DNA of 64,000 bases from Cristatella mucedo (taxonomy: Eukaryota; Bryozoa; Phylactolaemata; Cristatellidae), in contig WPIO01000025.1 in the NCBI GenBank assembly GCA_009760855.2, positions 3,586,501 through 3,650,500 of the forward strand, in the 5' to 3' direction. This document shows positions 1 through 32,849 of the stretch, one piece after another. Every line of letters starts with the position of its first letter. The first letter of the stretch is position 1. A program made the translations under genes and the position numbers. The notes under the pieces were generated by a model that saw nothing but the letters and a program-made list of their open reading frames with translations, was not told the origin of the DNA and did not search any database.

Positions 1-119
1 ACCGTCTAAATTTTAAACGCTCGTTAAGAAGACTGCTTCCACAGCTAGCCATCACGTCCGATCTTTATCTAATATTAGGAACTATCTTCCACAGTGGCTT
101 GCAAAAAATTTAACTAGTT

Positions 120-830
120 CCTTAGTTCTGTCTCGGCTAGATTATCGTTAGTCCCTTTTGACTGAGCTACGAAAGAAGGCACTAGGCCACTGCAGCTAGC
201 TATGAATACGGCTGCAAGGCTAGTTTTCGAATCCAAGACCGTGTGTCTCCTTTGCTAAAAGAGCTAGAATGGCTGCCGGCTGATTGATGGATGCAGAGCA
301 AAGTTCCAACGCTGACCCCCAAGACCCGCCACGGCTTGGCTCCTCCATACATAGCTGAACAGCTGCATCAGTTTCAGCCTCAGCGTCCCCCCAGGTCTTG
401 TGTGAACAATAAATTAGCTGTTCCATTCATCCGCTTAAAGACGGCGACAGAAACTTTTGATCTGTAGGTCCTAGATTGTGGAACTCTCACTTCCATGATT
501 CTTACGAAACGACAACTACTCTCCTGATGCCGACTGCGGCGCATCCTTTCCAGCCATCCTGAGCTACTACTTTTAAGTGAGGCGTCTGAATAGAGATTGG
601 GTACTCTTAGGGTCCTATGCAAATAGATTATATTTATCTTGCTACCGCAACTGCTCTCATGACTCTGCTATGCTTCTCATTTTCTCTTTGTTGCGTCAGA
701 TGAAGTCTGTTGGCTACCGAACTCGTAACGAAAATCGCTCAGGCTGTGAGTTCACTAAACAAAATTCTTCTTCGTAATACCCACTTGGCCTTTGTGGATT
801 TGTAGAGTTACAGACGAAGATATATTACAC
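120..830 (+). mobile_element. LINE 3' fragment, second family with ATTAC-type tail
   Basis: Conceptual translation with frameshifts gives RVSPLLKELEWLPA and KTRHGLAPPYIAEQ, the C-terminal RT region seen in CR1/L2-group LINEs. The 3' end (about 640-825) reappears at 60740-60960, where it ends in ATTAC repeats. It is broken by stops and is a dead copy. Confidence 0.6.
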
Positions 831-2200
831 TACATTGCACTCACAGCGGCCGTCAGACCTTACTTGGCGCGAGTGGCCTAGAACTGCATGCACTTGCTCT
901 AGCACCCTTGTAGCACGGAGTGCAAATGTTGAGTCTGTGTCCTGGCTACAGCAGACCCAGAAAGTGATGCGACAGCCCACACCCAGAAACAAGTCTCGCA
1001 CGCTTAACGTCCGGCTCTTCTTCACAGCTCAAAAAGTTGACAGATATCTGCTTTAAGCGTCAAAAAAAGCTATGCTTCCAGGTTCCGAAACTATGTACCA
1101 TGCATTAAAATGGCGTTGAGTTAAGCTTTTTATTTCTTGCTCCGATAATTGTGGCTGTTTTTTCCCACTTGTTCATGCTAACATTGTATGTACACGCGAC
1201 AGTAAAATTTTCGCTGACATAAGTAAGATTAATGAGATGAGCTTTTACATTTGTTTTAGCAGCTGCCACGTCTTCCGCCTGGTGACTTGAGATTAGATTT
1301 TTACGCACAGAACTATTCGGCAAGTCCGTGGGATAGAGAATCGATTGATTAAAGTTTTGAAAATTTTGGCCAGCCTAGTGCATACGTAGTATGGCTTCGG
1401 AAGTCTGATACTTGGCTGACATTCGTCAACACTAGCAGAATAATCTTAAACACATGACATCTGCTCAAATTTAAATAGCCACCGCTTACTTAGCATGCGA
1501 TGGAGCCTTCCAGCATTAGTGTGATTGCTACAATTCCCATACTGTTGCTGTGGCCCTGTTGGATGGCTCGGCTTCAAAGCTTCTGAGATGCTCGTCCCAG
1601 GTAAATTATTTATTCATCAGACGCGATTATGTACTGTGGTATCCAGTTAAATTAGCCGACTGCCAAAGCATAGGTATCGTCCTGAAAGTAGTACCTATAG
1701 ATTTGGGTAAAATAAACGATGTGCGATGCTGCGACTTGTGACGAATAATCTTTAAATGCCCAAATACTACTCTCGTTGTTCGTAACTACTACGTTCGACC
1801 TTGGTGCGTAAGGTTTGCTCTTTCTTTTAAGCAAATCTATCTGAGTGCCACTGATAATTTTGAGCAACGGTTTTCTTAGACCACTTTTGCAAAATAAAAA
1901 CATACTCCATATTATGTGCAATTTAGATAAAAGTCCTTTTAATTTAATCAAATTTTTTTAACTGCCTCTTTCTCGACTTTCTGATATGCTCAGCAGCTGG
2001 GTTGTAGTGCTCCAAAAGTAATCGGCCGTCATGTTAACATTCCAGCAGCCTTGATACCTACGCTCCACTTCACATAAGTCCCCATGGAACATCTCGCACT
2101 GTTCCTCGCTGAAATCTCCTAAATTTGATTGAAAATAGTCGAGTTTAGAGTTTTACCAGCCCGAAACGAGGTATGTAGATGTTCAGAGGCGCGTAATTTA
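830..2200. other. No gene recognised
   Basis: AT-rich sequence with short open frames only, none with recognisable motifs or splice-site support. Nothing repeated elsewhere in the window was noticed here. Confidence 0.5.
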
Positions 2201-2204
2201 TTAC

Positions 2205-2320
2205 GCGCTACAGCCAAACAATAATAATAATAGTAATAATAATGCATTTGATGTAGAACCCTCAGATAACTCAATCTCTTTCTTGGCACTTTACATTTAC
2301 TCAAACAGTTAAGCTTTAAA
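2205..2320 (-). mobile_element. LINE 3' end fragment
   Basis: Minus-strand copy of the resident LINE 3' end: AAT repeats (2220-2242), then a block like the CCCTCAGA, AACTCAATCTCTTTC, GGC-CTTTACATTTGCTGCAA pattern shared with 20645, 51015 and 57980. No coding part is left. Confidence 0.65.
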
Positions 2321-3029
2321 CAGATCGTAGCTGTATCGGTTTCCGTATACGATGTTCGCAAGAACTTCTATTTTCGGACGAGAATCCTGCAACGGACGAG
2401 TAACGTTGAAGATAATTTAACGGACGAGTAACGAGAAGATACTAAAGGCCTGTCTTCGAGTTCAGTTTCAATCGAAGCCGACAGTCGTCGCTCTGAGTCA
2501 TCACATATGGAGCAAGCCCGCTAGTACTGCTACAGATGACTTTTCTTTTTTTATTCCGGAAGATCGACTTACAAGGCCAGTCAGAGATCCTGAGTCAGCC
2601 TAGCTGACCGATCTGCATTGGAAAACGATTGCAATCCGGAATAGCTCGATTCGAAAGCAGCGGCTGTTCTAGGCTCGAGCTACAGACGGAAAGTACTAGA
2701 CGACGGCCAGTGACAGCCTTCTCTGCTTGAAGTGCATGTCGCTTCAGAGGGCTCCCCATAGCAAAATTCACGGTACCCTCGCGGAAGCATCCATGCAGGA
2801 AGAATCAGCTTCAACCGGTTGCTAATTTTAGGGTTTGGTTGAGCGCAGCCTTGATCCACCACCCGACACTTCTACAGACAACTTCTTACGATGTTTTATA
2901 GCGTCCTTGCTAGGATACGCATCTCCAGTCAATAGTGCTGCTGCCCGGGAACTGGAACTGAATGATTTATCGAGGTTGCAGTTTTCTTCGTTTAAGGCGA
3001 GCTTACACTTTGGTAGGTGACCGGGAACC

Positions 3030-3200
3030 TTTCGGAGGAATTCTCGGTGTGCTTTCTAGTCTTTGCCGTGGACCAAGCTAGCATCCACATGTTATATGAA
3101 GACACTGATGCCGTCAAGACTCTTGGTCATGACCCTCTGAAAGATCTCAGGAGCCGAAGAAATTCCAAGAAATACCAGTTCAGTAGGTAGCGGCATTGCT
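3030..3200 (-). mobile_element. Ty3/gypsy reverse transcriptase fragment
   Basis: The minus strand reads RLPTELVFLGISSAPEIFQR, VMTKSLDGISVFI, then a stop and HVDASLVHGKD. This is the SAPEIFQR and catalytic-loop region of gypsy RT, with the second catalytic Asp changed. Dead copy. Weaker resemblance may continue down to about 2450. Confidence 0.75.
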
Positions 3201-3599
3201 CTACAAATTGTTTTTGTTTCTTCTGACTTCCAAATCACGCAATTAATTACGAGATCATGACGAGGAGGCTTTTGATCGGCATACTATTTTATGACGTACT
3301 TCAACGCTGTGGGGATAATTTCTCAGGGCGGCTTTCTTTTGCGAAGTCAGCGCCGGCTAGCGAGCCGGCTGCGACGTCCGCCGGTGACTCAGTACGAGAC
3401 TGACTCAGTCTGACTCAGTACGAGACTCGCGTAGGTACACCCAAAATTATGAAGGCTGTCGACAGTTGGCCCTCCCCCGCCCGTTAGCTTTATGCCTCTT
3501 GGTGCGCCTAGCTACCAGTTGGCTTCTTTCCATCTTTCATCGTCTCAGCATGAAGAAAAGCTGAAATATGCAACCACAGAACAATGAAAAATAATAAGC

Positions 3600-3680
3600 T
3601 TTTGCACAGTGCCCTACGAGAACCAGATCTCTATTCGGAATCTTTATAACTCGCTATAGGAGGAGCAATGATCAATAGTT
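3600..3680 (-). mobile_element. LINE/SINE 3' tail fragment
   Basis: Short block, cagtgccctacgagaacc, agatctctattcgga, ctttataactcgctata, that reappears at 44825-44905 and resembles the 3' tails of the resident SINE and LINE. No head is seen. Confidence 0.5.
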
Positions 3681-3929
3681 AATGGCAAACAACGCTGACG
3701 GCCTGACTGAGCCAGCATAGTAGCAGCAGATGTAGCGGTACTAAGGCTCAGTCTGCCCGTCTCTGGCTGAGTAATGACTCGAATGTTTAATTAATTGCTG
3801 AATAAGTTCGCTTGTGCTTGAGCCCACTTTTTGCGGGCCCGAACTCCTGCATTCTCCCCCGGAATAGCGAGTTGCCTATGGGGACCGGTGGGCCATTCCT
3901 CTAGGAATTAATCTAACGCCATGGGTGAC

Positions 3930-4430
3930 TCGAGTCGAGATGTGTAGGCCTGGTCACAGTGCCAGTGAAATACTTCCCATCTTCGAACACTTTCGTCATT
4001 GTAGCTGTCAACAGTCTGAACAAAGCATCCAGCTTGCCGCTGCTCTGCTGGTACTCAAGGCTGAAGTGGTATGATGAGCGCTAATTTTTTGCTGTCACAT
4101 ACTCAGGGAACTCAGCACCGACAAAACTGAGGTCTAATGTCCGTGACTAGTTCTTCTGGGATCGAATACCAGCAAAGCAGCAATGGCGAAGTGATCCAGA
4201 ATGGCGAAAGCATCTTCAGATCCGAATGTCGGCAGTTTGTAGACCAAAGCCCACTGACTGTAACAGTCGACAGTAAGTAGGTAGTCCTCCCTAGGATGGT
4301 GGATTAGCTCCCCGGCTTTGTTATGGTAGCAGCGAGGCCCCTAGTAGGTTATCTATGCTTGGAGGCTGCGAATTGGTACTTCGGCGCTCCGGCCATCTGC
4401 TTCAGCAAGTCACTACGTCCTCGATGTCTT
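3930..4430 (-). mobile_element. Ty3/gypsy integrase fragment
   Basis: Minus-strand translation with frameshifts and stops gives EDYLLTVDCYSQWALVYKLP (first catalytic Asp), IPEELVTDIRPQF (second Asp) and FSLEYQQSSGKLDALF, where the expected catalytic Glu region is altered. Upstream, a segment resembling the zinc-finger end (IEDVVTC) starts near 4430. Dead copy. Confidence 0.75.
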
Positions 4431-5149
4431 TGGCGTCACCCGTTCAATATACTGAATCTGTAGACAGACTCAGGCACTTCACAGTACCTGAGTGTCCAAC
4501 TGAACAGCGCCGCTACGCCACAGGGCGTCAGGGTTAAGCCAGTAGCGCTGGCGTAAGCAGATGCCGATAGAGGGACGGCCCGCCCACCTTCAATTAGCGT
4601 ATCAGCGTTCTCAAGGTCATCAGCTGATTGAACATCCGGTTGTGCATCTCGAATGAAAATCACTAAATACCGCTCTCACCCCAACATAAACCCTTACTTT
4701 AGAAACAAACCGAAACTTCTACTCGTGATGAACTCCTTCTGAGTGGGCCAGCTGGGTGGGATCTTGAGAGTCGCACTCCCGAACCGGGCTACTGCCTCGT
4801 TCGGCTACGCCGTCGCCCGGTTACTCGATAGCTGCGCTCGCGAGACAGTGAACGATGATGAATAGCACTGCATTTTGGTCTTTGGAGAATTTGGCCAAAA
4901 AGTGCCTCGATCTTACTACCTGGCATAGGCACCCAGTAGCCCACGCCGGCGTATCGTATCGGGTTCGAGGCATACCTCGCGTTGGTAGTCCATCTGCATT
5001 CTCTGGAATCCTTGAATTTCGACAGTGCTCTCGGCCGCTGCGCTGTGCAGCCGCACCGCCGGTCTTCTTGCCGAGGGATAAAAATGCGGTGCGAAAGCTA
5101 TTTTTTGTCTAGAAAATTCAGGGAACAGCAAAGCAATTGGTCTCGGGCC

Positions 5150-5215
5150 TGTGCGTTCGTGTAGTTCTTATACTATGAGCTATATCTGTTCGATCTTATA
5201 AACCTACCTTTACGT
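5150..5215 (+). repeat. LTR-like repeat, left copy
   Basis: Matches 7763-7828 over about 65 bp at roughly 70 percent by eye, sharing tatatctgttc and atcttata. Both begin TGT. The position before gag fits a 5' LTR; the rest of the LTR is not clearly alignable. Confidence 0.5.
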
Positions 5216-5654
5216 AGAACATCAGCACTTGTCCGAAGATTACGCCGCCTACCACAGATTACACTGCTGGGGTATTCCTCCACCCGAAGTGGCGAAATAA
5301 ACGTTGGGCGGGCTGACATAATCATCAGGCTTAACCGCGAGGCACGCTGGCTGCGTAGACTACTTGTGTCCTTCACCTGCAGACGTAGCAGTGGCGACGA
5401 ACGATCGGATACTCCAAACCTTTTTCTTTTCGGGACAAAGTCAAGAAGCGGGGATGAGTGTGTGCGTGCACGCGGCACGAATGGCGGAATTCGCTCGCTT
5501 GGGGCCTTACGACGAATCCATTAAGCCGTTTGAGCAATGCCTTGAGCGTTTTGACATACATACGACTGCGTAGGGATGAGTATTTGTGAAGAGGCATTTT
5601 ACAAAACAAAATCTATGCTGCAAACAGAGCTAGTGTTGACACCGTATGATGCAA

Positions 5655-6230
5655 ACATGCAATTAGGGCTGGAGAGCAATGCATCGGCTTTTGGAATTGG
5701 GGCAGCGCTCTCACCAATTTGCAAATGGCGATGAACGGCCGATAGCCTTGGGTTCAAGGAGCCTCAGCAGTAGCAAGAAAAATTACTCTCAGATCGAGCG
5801 AGAGGCGCTATCACAGATCTTCGGTGTTCGAGCTGGTTTGCTCTAGCGGTTAAGGTGCTCGCCCCGACCAAGGTTTGGTTGAGGTCGTGGGCTCGAGCCC
5901 CGTGGCATATGTGAAGCGCCTGAAAGGAGATTAAGTTCTCTTGGGGCACTATACAAATGAATTATTTATCTTATTATTTATTATTCTCCACTTCCACGTT
6001 TATCTTTAAGGGAGAACGCCCGTCCTGAAAACTGATCACCAGTTACTCGTGACGATCCTGGGGACCAAAAAAAGTATCCCACCCGTTGCAGCAATGCCAA
6101 TGCAAAGGTGGGCTGCCGTACTGTCGGCTTACTCTTTTGACATTGAGTATGAAAGGTCTGATGATCGTGCTAACGTAGATGCCATGTCTAGACTGTCTCA
6201 ACCTTGCCTAGCCGAAGATTGCGGACAGAT
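5655..6230 (+). pseudogene. gypsy RNase H domain, interrupted
   Basis: First part ASAFGIGAALSP, SLSSSKKNYSQIEREALSQI, FGV up to 5828. Second part from about 5990: HQLLVTILGTKKSI, MQRWAAVLSAYSFDIEYERS, DAMSRLSQP, ending about 6220. Together these are the connection/RNase H domain of Ty3/gypsy pol, split by the SINE at 5829. Confidence 0.85.
5829..5990 (+). mobile_element. tRNA-derived SINE, family A, full copy
   Basis: The head has an A-box-like tggtttgctctagcggttaa and a B-box-like gggctcgagcccc, as in tRNA-derived SINEs. The body ends gcgcctgaaaggagattaag, ttctcttggggcactata, caaatgaattatt, close to the 3' end of the resident LINE. It interrupts the gypsy RNase H frame after FGV. Confidence 0.85.
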
Positions 6231-7100
6231 GAGAATCAGCTCGAAATCTAGGTGTCATATTCCAAAGCGACCTCTAGTTAGACGACCATATCAGCTCCAC
6301 AGTCAAATCCGCCTATTTTCAGCTTCATAACATTGCTAAAATTCGGGCTTGTTTAGATAAAGATACCACATCTAAGTTGGTCCATGCATTCGTGAAATCC
6401 CGTCTCGACTTCTGCAACTCACTGCTCACTGGCCTACCAGCATGTGCGATCAGGCGATTGCAGCTTGTGCAAAACTCTACAGCTAGGCTTGTCTGTCGTG
6501 AGCGTCGCAGTTGCCACGTTACTCCACTTCTCGCCGACCTGCACTGGCTACCAGTCAAGCAACGGATTGACTTCAAGGTTTTGTCGCTCACTTTTAGGTC
6601 ACTTCATTCTATGGCTCCAGCCTATCTGTCAGATATACTACCCCATCAGGCCAAGCATCGTACCACCCGCTTTTCGCAATCCAACAGTCTATAAATACCT
6701 CGTACAAACCTCAAATCCTTTAGAGACCGTGCATTTAGTTCGTATGCTCCCACATCCTGGAACTCCCTCCCGACCTGCGTCAGAACATCCCCGGACCTGA
6801 CCACATTTAAAAGGAACCTAAAAACACATCTATTTAGGACAGCATTTAGTGGGTCCCTGTGATTCGTCCTTGATGTGCTTATGCGTGCTGACACTGTGCA
6901 TGCTGCCACTAACCACATTGGCATGCTGATCCTGTGCATGTCACCCCTAACCATATTATTCATTTTGTTTGTTTTTCAGGCATGATTTTACTTACCATTC
7001 AATTGCATTTCACTTTGCAGCAAATGTAAAGCGCCTAGAGAGAGATTAAGTTCTCTGAGGGCGCTTTATCAAGTGAATTATTATTATTATTATTATTGTT
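6230..7100 (+). mobile_element. CR1/L2-group LINE, 3' fragment inserted in gypsy
   Basis: Starts inside the RT end (SARNLGVIFQSDL) and continues with LVHAFVKSRLDFCNSLLTGL, RLQLVQNSTARLVCRERRSC, LHWLPVKQRIDFKVLSLTFR, ending at 7100 with gcgcctagagagagattaag and ATT repeats. It is 5'-truncated, as is usual for LINE retrotransposition, and sits between the gypsy RNase H and integrase. Confidence 0.85.
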
Positions 7101-7139
7101 CACATCGGGCAATTTGCATCCTTACCTGTAAAATTTCAG

Positions 7140-7400
7140 GAGGTACGAAAGCAGCTGCAGCTGAAACCAAACCTTATGAAAACCTATGAGTCAGCTGTTA
7201 AAGGATGGTCGGAACAACGCCGCTGTGCCCAAAATATTGAAGCATACATCCAACACGAGCTCTCGGCACTAGACGGGTGCTTTTTGAGAAGCACCAGACT
7301 AATAATACCAACTAACTTTCGAGAACAGATGCTCACAGAATCTCACGAAAGTCACCTTGGAATCCATACAAGCAGAAGCTGACTTGACAATACGCCATGC
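7140..7400 (+). pseudogene. gypsy integrase N-terminal zinc-binding fragment
   Basis: Reads ELSALDGCFLRSTRLIIPTN, FREQMLTESHESHLGI, matching the gypsy pattern DGCLLRGNRVIVP-LR-VL-ELHEGHPGI ahead of the integrase core. The frame then runs into RHADQLSKRN, typical of the far end of pol, so the catalytic core is deleted. Confidence 0.75.
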
Positions 7401-7762
7401 CGATCAGCTTAGTAAGAGGAATGTTACTCCCTACACAAATCGGATGGCTCGCAACGGAGCCTTTAGTGGAACTACGCAGCAACAATCAGCTGTTCTTTCC
7501 ATGCTCACAAAGTGCATGCTGTCAGCTTGGCTTGCACCGCCCGCTGCAAGTGCTGAAACGTCTGTGACAGACGGGACGCATGGCGGAGCAGATAGTTCCA
7601 CCACTGAGGCACGGCCAGCGGATGCCGACTTAGCTGAGAACAGAAAGTTAATCGGCCTCTCTGACAGTGCCCAGACATCCCGTGAGATCCACCGAGGGCA
7701 AATGGCCTACACGGTTTAAGTAATTTGCTTTAACGCAAAGTGCATTTCTTGAGGAGGGAAGA

Positions 7763-7830
7763 TGTTGTGTTCGTCCAGTTGTTATGTTATGTATTATATC
7801 TGTTCAATCTTATAACTTCCATTTATGATG
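7763..7830 (+). repeat. LTR-like repeat, right copy
   Basis: Begins TGTTGTGTTCGTCCAG directly after a purine run, ttgaggagggaaga, which fits a polypurine tract. Pairs with 5150-5215. It lies about 330 bp upstream of the Pur-alpha start codon. Confidence 0.55.
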
Positions 7831-8156
7831 CGCACTGGCTAGGCGCTCTCTAATTCGGGCGAGGGGCGCTCGCTGTTTTACGGTCAGGAGGGTGACGACC
7901 TAGAGGCTGTGCGGCTCGCTGTAGACTTGAACGCGTCTTCGGCTTCGGTGAAGCTCAACGAACGACGACGGCGACATCCTAGAACGCCGCGGCTGCAGCC
8001 TCCGCCGCTGCCAGCAGACAGGAAGCCGACAGGCCGGACGGGGCGGTACCGACGGCGCGGGGTTACGTTTCGACGGGCGAGCCTCTCTTTCGAGAAGGGC
8101 CGGAAAATACCAACGCGGCAGCGGGTTGAGCGGAGGTTGGTTAGTAGAAGGACAAG

Positions 8157-29995
<21,839 letters not shown>

Positions 29996-30072
29996 AGCCC
30001 TACTGCTGCCGCCGAGGCGGCGCAGGCGCAGCAGCTGGAGCTCCAGCGGCAGTCAGCTCTTGTTATTGCCGT

Positions 30073-30078
30073 AATAAA
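30073..30078 (+). terminator. Poly(A) signal candidate for Pur-alpha
   Basis: AATAAA 78 nt after the Pur-alpha stop codon. A second AATAAA lies at 30370-30375, giving a possible longer 3' UTR. Only the hexamers are visible; usage is not known. Confidence 0.5.
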
Positions 30079-30379
30079 TGCCTCGCCTCCCAAGGCTTCC
30101 ACGTAGCGTCTGCTAGCAGGACGAGCCCTTAGCCCGACTTCATCGCCACGTGAGCGCTCGCTCTTCCCAGATCCGCATTTTCGAGGTGCTGCTGTCGAGA
30201 TCGATTTAGCCTGCACGCTCTCCTGTGCATTCGAGGGTGTGCTTCAGTCACACGCCACGTGGTTGACCGAATGCATATCTATACGTACTGAGCATATGCT
30301 ATATCGTTCAGCATGTCATCCTGTGCCAAAGTTCATTCACCTTTCCCCCCAGGTTCGTGGCCTCTAAGAAATAAACAAG

Positions 30380-31540
30380 TTTGTTTGTCTTGTCAGAAAT
30401 TTTGATTCTCTTGTGGACCTTGTCTCTCTTTTTCTCTCTCTCTCCCTCGCTCACTCTCTCTTTCTCTCTGTCTCACTGTCTGTCTGTCTCCCCCTCTCAC
30501 TCCGGCTCCCTTCATCTTACCTCCTCTGCCGTTGCATGTCTGTTCCTCTCCCTCATTTTCCTCCCCCCTTTGTCTCTGGCTCTCCCCGGCCCACTCACTT
30601 GATTTCTTCCTTTCACATTCGATTCTGGTTCGCGCCAGCACTTGGTTCACTTCGAGATGAGGTCACACTAGGCTTGTTGGCAATGCAGCCCTGTCAGCTT
30701 TATCCTTCACGTTGGCATGCCATACTTCACGACTCAACCCTGGTTTGTACGTGGCCTCATCTTGGTGGCCAGGTTGTGATCGTGGCCTTCGTTCTCTGCC
30801 ATTCGCTTATAGGAGTGGATGGGAATGAAAGTCGGCAGCCCATCTAGGTGGCTGCTGCTGCTGCCTCAGATGCAGCTCGGCTGAATGGGACTGGGCAGCA
30901 GGGAGCAGCATCCTGCCGTCCCTGCCATTTCATGTGGGCTTGGCTGAATTCGAAGTTTGGTTAGACTGTTTTTTGTTTCGACGGTGGTTATGATGTGGCT
31001 CTGCTATTCTTGTTAGGTCCCTTGGCTTGGTAGTTGTTTGCTCACACGGTCGTCGGCTTGTGTCTCCCGAGATGCTTACCAGCCGGTGCACTGCTGGCTT
31101 GCTTACTGTCTGCTTCCATTCTAGCTCGGTTGCAAATGCAGGCTCTACACTGCGAAGCGATGGCCTGATCGCTTGTGTCATGCAAGACCTCTTTGCATTA
31201 TTGTGTGTTGAGAGATATTGCAAAGAATAAACTGATAACAAGATTGGTCTGACATTTTCCTGCGATCGGAACCTAGCTTTCGCCGAGAGCTACACTCGAT
31301 TGCTGTAAGCCTAAGCTTGGTCACTCTTTGGCATGCAAAGCTACCAAGCATATGACCGGCTGCATGCCAGCTTGCATCGTTGTATCTTATGCCCATGCAA
31401 GATCAGTACGAACATTAGGGCAGCCTTAACCTGTCGCACGGCTTCAGCATGGGTTTGTGACATCATTTCGCCAGAGAATGTAATTTAGTGTAAGCTCGCG
31501 TAGTAACGTTCGGCAGCCCTGAATGCTGAATTTGTGTATA
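30380..31540. other. Intergenic, CT-rich then no gene recognised
   Basis: A CT-rich low-complexity run at about 30420-30600 just after the second Pur-alpha poly(A) hexamer. No gene signal follows. Confidence 0.5.
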
Positions 31541-31545
31541 CATGA

Positions 31546-31805
<260 letters not shown>

Positions 31806-31809
31806 CATT

Positions 31810-32610
31810 TGTGAAATAAACGTGTCTATAATACCTTCAATCTGTTGCAGAGCTTCAACACCTGCTGGAAGAAAGCAGACCCAAGACCACTGATTTGCCA
31901 CCAAATTTCAAAATAGGTTGACGGTAGTCATGCCTGCAAGCCTTTTCTTTCATTTGGCAAACCATCGTGCATCGCTTCCCATAACCAACTACCCTTAGCT
32001 TGCATCAGTCCATGAAACAGAATCTCATTCGGCCAATATCCAGTAGGCATGGTCGTGGGCTCGCAGAAAGTCATCTTTTAGATAACGGCTTGTCTGCACT
32101 GGCTTTCGAGTCTTCTTGCCGTATCTTTACCCGTTGCATCTTTTTATGACCATGAAAGGTCTCAGAGTGTGGCAGTTGCATCCAGAGGTGTACGATCTTG
32201 ATGAGCTGGACATCTCCCTGGCATCGGTGGTGGTGCCCAGCCAAACCAGATCCAGTGCTTTCCCCATGCATTGATAGGATATCGTACAGTGAATTCGCTA
32301 ATCCCAAGCCGCCGTCCAACCTCATGATTGCTATGGCCTTACTGATGCAGTAGGCTTAGGGTATCCTCTACACGGACGGCCACTGCAAGTGCTTCTCACC
32401 CGGTATTTCGAAGCTTTCTGTGGCCTATTAACAAATATACTGGTTGGACGCGAGTGTTCTCTTGTCTCATATAGATATAGCCGTGCTAAGAAACAAATAT
32501 GGTGCACGTTGCCACTAAAAAACCTCTGGAGTCTCCAAAATACTTAAAATTTAAAAAACAGACGGCCAAGATAGTGACTGATTGCAGCAGCACATACGGG
32601 TCGTTTAGCA
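31810..32610. other. Intergenic, no gene recognised
   Basis: No motif, long ORF or repeat match noticed. Confidence 0.45.
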
Positions 32611-32614
32611 TTGC

Positions 32615-32844
32615 GACAGCGAACTTTCTGCTGTGGGCACGGTGGCCATAGCAGGAAACAACATGGTAGCCAGCGTCTGTAAAATCTAAATCCTAAACCC
32701 AAAAAGGATGCAAAACAAAAAAAAACTTAAACCCTAAACCAATAAGATATCCCAAAACGTGCTTTTTAAAGTAATACAGAAAATTTATAAGTACAATATT
32801 GGAATTTCCTGCCATCGGAGGCCTATAGCCGAAAGTTCGCTGTC
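32615..32844. mobile_element. Small inverted-repeat element, MITE-like
   Basis: Ends gacagcgaactttctgctgt and, on the other strand, gacagcgaactttcggctat are terminal inverted repeats of about 40 bp with a perfect 14-bp outer part. The interior is A-rich and non-coding. A target-site duplication was not clear. Confidence 0.6.
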
Positions 32845-32849
32845 TCTAG

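Larger units (their letters stand above)
5150..7870 (+). mobile_element. Decayed Ty3/gypsy retrotransposon with nested insertions
   Basis: In order on the plus strand: an LTR-like start (5150-5215), a gag-like fragment at 5481-5573 (MAEFARLGPYDESIKPFEQC, LERFDIH), RNase H from 5655, a SINE insertion, more RNase H, a LINE insertion, the integrase zinc-binding region (7140-7382), a short chromodomain-end-like piece (RHADQLSKRN), then a second LTR-like start from 7763. Protease and RT are deleted between gag and RNase H, and most of the integrase core is missing. The element lies just upstream of the Pur-alpha CpG region. Confidence 0.8.

Noticed and set aside
32700-32745. Telomere-like aaaccctaaacc
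   Set aside because: Only one or two imperfect units in A-rich MITE interior; not an interstitial telomere array.
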